DNA of 34,298 bases, taken from the NCBI GenBank assembly GCA_902781895.1, contig CACZLA010000020.1:1-34298 (forward strand), written 5' to 3'. The position numbers were made by a program, and so were the translations under genes. Shown here piece by piece: positions 6,087 through 12,190 of this stretch. Positions within the stretch are counted from its first letter, which is position 1; each line of letters begins with the position of its first letter. A model generated the notes under the pieces. The model saw only the letters and a program-made list of their open reading frames with translations, was not told the origin of the DNA and ran no database searches. Origin of the DNA: an uncultured Lachnospiraceae bacterium (GTDB taxonomy: Bacteria; Bacillota; Clostridia; Lachnospirales; Lachnospiraceae).

Positions 6087-9000
6087 CTACCTCTTTATCT
6101 CAGACACATTAACATTCATACCATAATCATTTTTGATATCTACACGTACATTTTTCTTAGGGTTAGTAATTTCTACGTTTACTTCAATAGGTTTAGCGGC
6201 ATTTTTATATTCTTCAGGAATAGATATAACCATATCTTTCTGATTTATGTAATTTTCTCTTACTGTATATCCAATATCCTCGCCAAATAATTCCGCCTCA
6301 TACCTATGTAGTTTTACATTCAATCCACAAAGTGAAGCATCATTATTAAAATCATTATAATGTCTGGCAAAAGTAGAAAAACACTTATTCCCCTTCATAA
6401 ATGCCAGTTCGTCCATAGTAAACCCAAAATGATTCAAAGCATAATACTCAAAATTTGTTATGTATATATCCCCTCCGAATGAGGATGTGTCAAATTCCGT
6501 AACATCGCCATTTACCATCAATTCAATTATATTCGAGTCATCCGTTACACTAGAAAGCACATCTTTCCAAAGAGCTCGAAGCTTAGATGGATTAATAGGG
6601 GCTTTTCCCCATGAATCAGAATCATTGCCATCATCAGTAAAAATATATAGTTCATTAATTTCTTGATCCGATAACGATCTTGTATTTTTAATATAGTTTA
6701 TTCTTTCACTAATTCTATCGTATAACACTCTTGGAAAAGGTAGATAACGATATTGTTCAATCTTTTTAAACGGCACCACCTTATTATCTTTATCAACATA
6801 TCCTGATATCTTTATTTTATATAATCCAGGATAATCATCCATATGGATAATATCGCCAAATTTTAATGCAGCAACAGTTTTTGTATCCAAAGGCAATAGC
6901 ATTTTTACCATTGCACTAAAATAATTCCATTCTTCTCCTATGTTATTATCAATATATTTTATCTGGTTATCTATTTCCTTAGCAGTAAATGTCTTTTTTA
7001 CTAAGGCATTCCTCACTTCTGATATTCTATTTCTTTCGTATTTTTCTGCCTTTGAAAACTCTGCTTTCAGTTTATTATCCTTGAGAAGTCCAACTTCACA
7101 TGCATAGTCCAAAGAAATTGATAATGCTTTTAGTACTTCTGTGGTAGTTTTGTTAGAAGAATCAGATATTTCATTCATATAAAAGAAACACTGTTCCATA
7201 TCAAGCTGAGACAATTTGAAATATCCCAGATCACACGAAGCCGCAACTTTTAATGAATCATACAGTCTTCCAAGTTTGTCTTTGAGTTCAGGATAAATAA
7301 ACCAAAACGTTTTTAAACTAATATCTTCTATAGCCTTACTGGTAATACTGTTTTTTATTTCGGAAGAAATAATAGTTCTGATTGAAACTCCGGATTTGTC
7401 TGTTATGAATGGATATGCGTTTTCTATCCACTCGTAGAATTCATTATTTAATCTATCCTCTGAATCAAATCGCCTAAAAGCTTCTGTTTTCTTATCCTTA
7501 ATTAACCTTTTACCTTTATTACCTTTAACAGTCTGACCTTTATTATCTTCTTTTTCTATTATTCTTTCACATGTATGATACACGCAGGTTCTGCATCCAT
7601 TATCGCCTGGCATTATGTTGTAGAAAAATGTTATCTCTGGAGAATAATAGTATTCTTCTTTTCTTCTTCTTTTTCCTTTTAACCCCGTCTTTTCTAAGCA
7701 TATCATGTTATAAAGTTTAACTATCGAAACCTTACCAGCAATTATGTTGTTCTTACCCACATCTATAATCTGATTCTTTTTAGCATATTGTATTCTATTC
7801 TCATCAGTATGTAGTCCAAACTTTGTTACATTTATTTTTTCATTTCGATATATAGAATCTACAACCACAAATATCTTTCTTTTCGGATAAGACGCATTTA
7901 CTATACCCTGTGGCATAAGTTCAATCTTTGAAATATTCATCTTGTCATTTACAGCAAATAATTCTTGTATAGGGTCTATGATTCTATTTGCATAATTAGC
8001 AACCAGTAACAATGCCACCTTTGTATCTACGCTAAAAAGCGCTATATTATCTTGAATCCATTTATTCTGTTCAATCACATTACCATGATTTCCAAAATAA
8101 ATTACCGTATCATAGTGATGATTAATGTTTCTATCCTTAAACCTATTCCAATCCTTAACGGACATAAACTCAGCCACATTACTTTTGGGAATAATATTAT
8201 ATTTTTGCTTATATGCAGTTCTTAGGAATTTTGCTTCTTCATCACTCAGAATAAATCTGTATCGATTAATACCAGTCAGATTATTATCATTTAATAGTTT
8301 ATTCACGAAAAAAATGGAAGGATTGAATACAGTAACATCCTTCAATACTGCATCACCCTTCAATACAGTATCATCCTTCAATACAGAACCGGCACATTCT
8401 TTCAGCAATGGAATCAATCTTGAATAAACCAATGTCTGCTCCAGATTATAATCATTCTCAGAATCATCATATCCTTTCAGCAACATTAATATTGACAAAG
8501 GATTCCATTGATAGATTCCTCTCATTATTTTTTCAATCTTTTTGTCATTACTTATATCGAGTGACTTTAAATAATCCTTATACTCTTTATCCCCCATATA
8601 TTTGCTATATATAAGATCAAGAAGGTATGGAACAAATAAACGTATATCCTGAATAGGATCTTTATCATGCCCTAATTCTGAAATAATATTCTGTATATCT
8701 AAACGCTCTTTGTTTAGTTTCTTGGAAGTCAAAGCTTTTGCTGGATAGTAATTCAATTCATAATATAGAAATGATGATAATAATCTTTTACTCTCTTCGA
8801 TGCTTATCATTCTAAACATATCTAGATTATAACTAGCCCTTGCGTAATCTTTAAATCTTTCAAAAAATTCTTCACCTGAATATCTTTCAGACATTGAATA
8901 CTTTTCATATTCATACAGAATACATACCATTGCAGCTTTTTCTGTATTGCTTCGACACAGCTTATCTAATTCTTCATTTAACGCTTTGGGATTTCCAACA

Positions 9001-9227
9001 ATAGATGGCGTAACAAAAACCAAAAAATCATAAAATGACTGAAGCTTTAGTATTTCATCATTTATACTTTGGCGAATATGATATTCAATATCAATTTTGA
9101 ATTTTTGGAGAGACGAATCCAGTCCATCATCATATGATCTGACTGTGAGATAGATCCTCATCATATTATATTCATTGATTTCACAATCAGAATTATGAAG
9201 TGCATCAATTATATGTCTTCTTAGCAT
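6087..9227 (-). CDS. Giant recombinase-associated protein with degenerate tyrosine-recombinase C-terminal domain, 1046 residues
   Basis: No named family is recognised for residues 1-740. They are helical and charged, with a low-complexity VLKDDTVLKGDAVLKD repeat (282-297) and a possible zinc knuckle CRTCVYHTC (Cys545, Cys548, His551, Cys553) followed by a lysine-rich stretch. Residues about 745-965 follow the plan of a tyrosine recombinase catalytic domain and can be laid beside the partner gene: LLPLDTKTVAALKFGDI matches box I but has Asp781 for the essential Arg; PFKKIEQYRYLPFP matches the Lys hairpin; YITNFEYYALNHFGFTMDELAFMKGNK matches box II without Arg or the second His; TFARHYNDF holds a Tyr. 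It is therefore probably not catalytic. A beta-rich tail (EVNVEITNPKKNVRVDIKN) echoes the partner's. AAGGTGG precedes the ATG. A role as DNA-binding or targeting subunit, as in multi-recombinase transposons, is inferred. Confidence 0.7.
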   Translation of the reverse strand: MLRRHIIDALHNSDCEINEYNMMRIYLTVRSYDDGLDSSLQKFKIDIEYHIRQSINDEILKLQSFYDFLVFVTPSIVGNPKALNEELDKLCRSNTEKAAMVCILYEYEKYSMSERYSGEEFFERFKDYARASYNLDMFRMISIEESKRLLSSFLYYELNYYPAKALTSKKLNKERLDIQNIISELGHDKDPIQDIRLFVPYLLDLIYSKYMGDKEYKDYLKSLDISNDKKIEKIMRGIYQWNPLSILMLLKGYDDSENDYNLEQTLVYSRLIPLLKECAGSVLKDDTVLKGDAVLKDVTVFNPSIFFVNKLLNDNNLTGINRYRFILSDEEAKFLRTAYKQKYNIIPKSNVAEFMSVKDWNRFKDRNINHHYDTVIYFGNHGNVIEQNKWIQDNIALFSVDTKVALLLVANYANRIIDPIQELFAVNDKMNISKIELMPQGIVNASYPKRKIFVVVDSIYRNEKINVTKFGLHTDENRIQYAKKNQIIDVGKNNIIAGKVSIVKLYNMICLEKTGLKGKRRRKEEYYYSPEITFFYNIMPGDNGCRTCVYHTCERIIEKEDNKGQTVKGNKGKRLIKDKKTEAFRRFDSEDRLNNEFYEWIENAYPFITDKSGVSIRTIISSEIKNSITSKAIEDISLKTFWFIYPELKDKLGRLYDSLKVAASCDLGYFKLSQLDMEQCFFYMNEISDSSNKTTTEVLKALSISLDYACEVGLLKDNKLKAEFSKAEKYERNRISEVRNALVKKTFTAKEIDNQIKYIDNNIGEEWNYFSAMVKMLLPLDTKTVAALKFGDIIHMDDYPGLYKIKISGYVDKDNKVVPFKKIEQYRYLPFPRVLYDRISERINYIKNTRSLSDQEINELYIFTDDGNDSDSWGKAPINPSKLRALWKDVLSSVTDDSNIIELMVNGDVTEFDTSSFGGDIYITNFEYYALNHFGFTMDELAFMKGNKCFSTFARHYNDFNNDASLCGLNVKLHRYEAELFGEDIGYTVRENYINQKDMVISIPEEYKNAAKPIEVNVEITNPKKNVRVDIKNDYGMNVNVSEIKR
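8321..8389. repeat. 18-base tandem repeat inside the giant recombinase-associated gene
   Basis: CATCCTTCAATACTG, CACCCTTCAATACAG and CATCCTTCAATACAG recur every 18 bases (8336-8389), with a weaker unit at 8321-8335. In protein they give three VLK(D/G)D units. The period keeps frame, so unit number may vary without loss of the gene. Confidence 0.75.
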
Positions 9228-9250
9228 TTAACCCACCTTATTTATTATTT

Positions 9251-9309
9251 TGGCAATTGTTTAACTTTACTTTTGTTCAGATTTTACAATTTTTATTGCC
9301 ATTTGAAAA
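9251..9309 (-). promoter_or_regulatory. Candidate promoter of the recombinase operon with inverted repeat
   Basis: On the minus strand TTTTCA (9304-9309), 17 bases, TAAAAT (9281-9286). Arms TGGCAAT (9251-9257) and ATTGCCA (9295-9301) bracket the -10 box, with one arm in the spacer, which could be a repressor site. Hexamers are weak matches. Confidence 0.35.
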
Positions 9310-9353
9310 GCATTTTTTACCATAAATGGGTCAACTCGATATTTTTAGAAAAT

Positions 9354-9396
9354 AAAAAAATCCCGCAAACGCCCTATTTATAAGCGTTTGCGGGAT
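9354..9396 (-). terminator. Rho-independent terminator of rplJ-rplL
   Basis: A perfect 13-base stem, ATCCCGCAAACGC (9360-9372) with GCGTTTGCGGGAT (9384-9396), followed on the minus strand by seven T. It lies 20 bases past the rplL stop and closes the ribosomal operon before the recombinase operon starts. Confidence 0.93.
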
Positions 9397-9415
9397 ATAG
9401 AAGTTCAAAAATAAA

Positions 9416-9784
9416 TTACTTAAGAGTGATCTTAGCTCCAACTTCCTCAAACTTCTTCTGGATATCCTCAGCCTCTGCCTTAGATACAGCTTCCTTAAGT
9501 ACCTTTGGTGCACTCTCAACTGCTTCCTTAGCTTCCTTAAGTCCAAGACCTGTTACGTCACGAACAACCTTGATAACCTTGATCTTCTCTGATCCAACTT
9601 CTGTAAGCTCTACATCGAACTCATCCTTATCAGCTGCGCCTGCATCTGCGCCTGCACCTGCTGCTGCAACTACTACTCCAGCTGCTGCTGAAACACCATA
9701 CTTCTCTTCTACTGCCTTTACAAGATCGTTAAGCTCAAGTACTGAGAGCTCGTCTATAGCAGCTACTAATTCTTCTACTGTCAT
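9416..9784 (-). CDS. rplL: 50S ribosomal protein L7/L12
   Basis: The 122-residue product is full length. It has the N-terminal dimerisation helices ([30 protein letters not shown]), an alanine/glycine hinge ([19 protein letters not shown]) and the C-terminal factor-binding domain with [32 protein letters not shown]. It forms the ribosome stalk with L10 and recruits translation GTPases. GGAGG lies nine bases before the ATG. It is the second gene after rplJ, under the L10 leader, and ends at a strong terminator. In most Firmicutes rpoB follows; here an accessory recombinase operon does. Confidence 0.97.
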   Translation of the reverse strand: MTVEELVAAIDELSVLELNDLVKAVEEKYGVSAAAGVVVAAAGAGADAGAADKDEFDVELTEVGSEKIKVIKVVRDVTGLGLKEAKEAVESAPKVLKEAVSKAEAEDIQKKFEEVGAKITLK

Positions 9785-9844
9785 TTTTAATATCCTCCAT
9801 TTTAGATTAATTTCATTTTATTTGTTTGTTTTTTGCTTCAGCAA

Positions 9845-10348
9845 TTATGCCTCAGCGCCTGACTTCTGCTCAGCAACCTGATTGATAACACGAGCGAAGT
9901 TTGTGATAGGTGACTGCAGACTTCCAAGGAACTTTGAAAGAAGTTCTTCTCTTGAAGGGATAGTTGCGATCACATTGATTCCGGCTTCATCATAGTATGT
10001 GCCTTCAACGACACCACTCTTAAGTGATAATGCCTTGAAATCCTTAGCAGCCTTGGCAACTACTCTTGCAGGAGCTGTTGCGTCTTCCTTTGAGATAGCA
10101 ATTGCTGTAGGTCCCTCAAGATCCTTAGCAAGGTCAGCGAACTCTGTTCCCTCGATTGCAAGATTCACCATAGTGTTCTTATATACCTTATAAATCACAC
10201 CATTTTCTCTGAGTGATCTACGAAGCTTTGTATCCTGATCAACTGTTACACCAAGATAATCAACAAGAACAACTGACTTAGCTCCATCAAGATAATCCTT
10301 GATTTCCTGAACTATTGGTTTCTTCTCTTCGACTTTTGCCAATTTCAT
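9845..10348 (-). CDS. rplJ: 50S ribosomal protein L10
   Basis: The start is set at 10348 (MKLAKVEEKKPIVQEI) because AAGGAGG is four bases upstream; a longer reading from 10375 would contain that site. The resulting 167 residues match L10: SVVLVDYLGVTVDQDTKLRRSLRE, KVYKNTMVNLAIEGTEF, LEGPTAIAISKEDATAPARV, and a C-terminal helix (LGSLQSPITNFARVINQVAEQ) that holds L12 dimers. L10 anchors the stalk on 23S rRNA and represses its own operon by binding the leader. It is followed by rplL after 60 bases. Confidence 0.96.
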   Translation of the reverse strand: MKLAKVEEKKPIVQEIKDYLDGAKSVVLVDYLGVTVDQDTKLRRSLRENGVIYKVYKNTMVNLAIEGTEFADLAKDLEGPTAIAISKEDATAPARVVAKAAKDFKALSLKSGVVEGTYYDEAGINVIATIPSREELLSKFLGSLQSPITNFARVINQVAEQKSGAEA

Positions 10349-10401
10349 GTACCTCCTTATAGATTTGGGCTGCACATATATTATCTCTGAAAACAGGGAT
10401 T

Positions 10402-10435
10402 AAAAAACCTCTGTCCATGATTCCACAGACAGAGG
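10402..10435 (-). terminator. Attenuator hairpin in the rplJ leader
   Basis: CCTCTGTC (10408-10415) and GACAGAGG (10428-10435) form a stem, and on the minus strand six T follow (10402-10407). It lies between the L10 leader and rplJ, so it can stop transcription before the genes. This fits L10-controlled attenuation. Confidence 0.85.
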
Positions 10436-10462
10436 CATGAATTCGTAATAAATAAATTCAGA

Positions 10463-10544
10463 AAACTGAATGACACGATTCTTCCTCGGCAGGTAACCTT
10501 TCGGTGTTACGTCTACGACACCTGCTGTCTACGGCAGCTCATCG
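10463..10544 (-). promoter_or_regulatory. Ribosomal protein L10 leader RNA
   Basis: Read on the minus strand, the leader has GAGCTGCCGTAGACAGCAGG, then GTAACACCGAAAGGTTAC (stem GTAAC/GTTAC with a CGAAAGG-type loop), then CTGCCGAGGAAGA. This is the conserved L10-binding layout, a rRNA mimic found upstream of rplJ in Firmicutes. CAGCAGG pairs with CCTGCCG to close the element. The attenuator follows about 30 bases downstream. Confidence 0.88.
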
Positions 10545-10550
10545 TGCGAT

Positions 10551-10580
10551 AATGTACCATAAAACTTCTGTACCTGTCAA
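10551..10580 (-). promoter_or_regulatory. Promoter of rplJ-rplL
   Basis: Consensus TTGACA on the minus strand (10575-10580), 18-base spacer, TACATT (10551-10556). It would start transcription near 10544, at the 5' edge of the L10 leader. It lies back to back with the promoter of the gene at 10638. Confidence 0.75.
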
Positions 10581-10590
10581 GCACTTTTTA

Positions 10591-10599
10591 TGCTATAAT
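10591..10599 (+). promoter_or_regulatory. Extended -10 promoter of the secreted repeat protein
   Basis: TGCTATAAT is a full extended -10 element; no good -35 is present at the right distance. The start would be near 10606, leaving a 5' leader of about 30 bases before AAGGAGG (10627-10633) and the ATG at 10638. It is only ten bases from the rplJ -35 box, so the two promoters share space. Confidence 0.6.
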
Positions 10600-10637
10600 T
10601 ATTTCTGAATTATAAAAGCAATATTTAAGGAGGGTGT

Positions 10638-12095
10638 ATGAAAAAAAGAATAATCAAGGCATTTATTGTCACAATGATTGTTGCGGTCTTTTTCCCAGGG
10701 GCAGCATTTGTATCAAATGCAGGAGGTTATTCCGGCGATGATATCTCCGGTTACGATCCTGTAAAAAATGAATACTATTCTTATTACTGGCAGGAGGGAA
10801 TGAAGGAGCCGGAAAAAACATACTGGCAGTGGGATTATGACGTTGCAGAAGATGATGATGAATATATATCTGTCACTTATTATAAAAACACAAATACCGG
10901 GGCGATATTAAAAGATGGCTGGTATGTAATAAACGGTGAAGATGTATATTTTACAGAAAAAGGCTATGCAAAAACCGGTTTCTTAAACGGCAGAGAAACT
11001 AAAGAAGGCGGCTGGGATCTTGGATATAAGAATGTATATAAAACCAATCCGGCAGGAAAATACGGTGATGATCTAAAGAAGCTGGAAAAGGTTAAATACG
11101 ACTGGATCACAGATTCAAAGGGTACAAGATACGGTGCAACCGGTTATTACTATGCTGATTCATCCGAAGATCCATCTGTAGATTCAAACGGAGTTGCAAA
11201 AGGAACCTGGTATTTAAAGGGTACAGTCAGCTATATTAAAAAGAACACAGACTGGGCGATGTGTACTATCGACGATAAGAATTACAGATTCGAATCAGAC
11301 GGCTATATCGCTAAGGATTTATGGTTTGATGATGGTTTTGATATTAACGGCACATGGGAATCCTCATGGAAATATGCAACATCTGACGGTTCCCTCGCTG
11401 TCGGCTGGAACGAAATAAACGGAAGCTGGTATTACTTCGGAAAAGACAACGTAATGAAAACCTCACAGGTTGTTGACGGTTATTATTTGGATGAAAGCGG
11501 AACCATTTCCACCAAAACCGGCTGGTTCAACAACTGGTTCTGGGTAGACAAAGGAAATGGAATCTGGCAGGACGAATGGATATATCTCGACTCTGACGGC
11601 AAAGTCAGATTAGGCTGGACCGAAATTGATGGAGAATGGTATTATTTCGGTGACAATGGTGTTATGTACTACAGCGCTTCAAAGGACGGATATTATCTTA
11701 CAAAGGACGGCACTCTCGGAAAGGGTGGATGGTATCAGGACTGGTATTGGATAGATCCCGAGGCAGGAACATGGGACTATGAATGGCATTATACATATAG
11801 CGACGGTTCAGTAGCCACCGGATGGACAAAGCTGAACGACACATGGTACTATTTCTATCCGAGCACTGGTATTATGGCAAGTAATGCATATGTTGACGGT
11901 TACTATATAAATAAAGATGGAATCATTGATGAAAGCTCTACCGGAGCCTGGTATCAGGATGATAAAGGCTGGTATTTCATGGATTCAAATAACTGGTATC
12001 CTTCAAACACCGGATATATGATCGACGGAGAGTATTACGAGTTTGATGAAAACGGATATATGAAGGTTAATAAACCCGAAGATAAAAAACAATAA
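10638..12095 (+). CDS. Secreted protein built of choline-binding-type (CW) repeats, 485 residues
   Basis: A classic signal peptide (basic start, hydrophobic AFIVTMIVAVFFPGAAFV, cleavage near SNAGG) precedes aromatic-rich repeats of the choline-binding/glucan-binding type: GWYVINGEDVYFTEKGYAKTGF, then three long units of about 65 residues each, with cores NGSWYYFGKDNVMKTSQVVDG, DGEWYYFGDNGVM and NDTWYYFYPSTGIM, each followed by DGYYL or DGYYI and a GWxxxWxW segment. No catalytic domain is visible, so it is probably a surface protein held by teichoic acid or polysaccharide through the repeats. It is the only long plus-strand gene in the core-like region. AAGGAGG precedes the ATG. Its ligand is unknown. 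Confidence 0.85.
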   Translation: MKKRIIKAFIVTMIVAVFFPGAAFVSNAGGYSGDDISGYDPVKNEYYSYYWQEGMKEPEKTYWQWDYDVAEDDDEYISVTYYKNTNTGAILKDGWYVINGEDVYFTEKGYAKTGFLNGRETKEGGWDLGYKNVYKTNPAGKYGDDLKKLEKVKYDWITDSKGTRYGATGYYYADSSEDPSVDSNGVAKGTWYLKGTVSYIKKNTDWAMCTIDDKNYRFESDGYIAKDLWFDDGFDINGTWESSWKYATSDGSLAVGWNEINGSWYYFGKDNVMKTSQVVDGYYLDESGTISTKTGWFNNWFWVDKGNGIWQDEWIYLDSDGKVRLGWTEIDGEWYYFGDNGVMYYSASKDGYYLTKDGTLGKGGWYQDWYWIDPEAGTWDYEWHYTYSDGSVATGWTKLNDTWYYFYPSTGIMASNAYVDGYYINKDGIIDESSTGAWYQDDKGWYFMDSNNWYPSNTGYMIDGEYYEFDENGYMKVNKPEDKKQ

Positions 12096-12121
12096 AGCCT
12101 CATAAAAAACAATAAAGCCTC
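12082..12121. repeat. 20-base direct repeat across a stop codon
   Basis: ATAAAAAACAATAAAGCCTC occurs twice head to tail (12082-12101, 12102-12121). The first copy carries the stop codon of the repeat protein and its last lysines. Confidence 0.85.
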
Positions 12122-12151
12122 ATAAAAAAAAATAATCATAATATCATAAAA

Positions 12152-12180
12152 AGATGCAGCCGAATGATTCGACTGCATCT
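12152..12180. terminator. Bidirectional terminator between converging genes
   Basis: AGATGCAG (12152-12159) and CTGCATCT (12173-12180) form a stem continued by CGA/TCG, with A-rich sequence on the left and T-rich on the right. It lies between the stop of the repeat protein (plus strand) and the stop of hypF (minus strand) and can serve both. Confidence 0.75.
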
Positions 12181-12190
12181 TCTTATTTCA

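Noticed and set aside
562-9300. Search for direct repeats marking both ends of the island (att sites)
   Set aside because: By eye no convincing matching pair was found between the 550-600 and 9230-9400 segments, so no attachment sites are claimed.
9331-9546. Arg/Leu-rich 71-residue minus-strand frame over the end of rplL
   Set aside because: It is an out-of-frame reading of rplL and its terminator.
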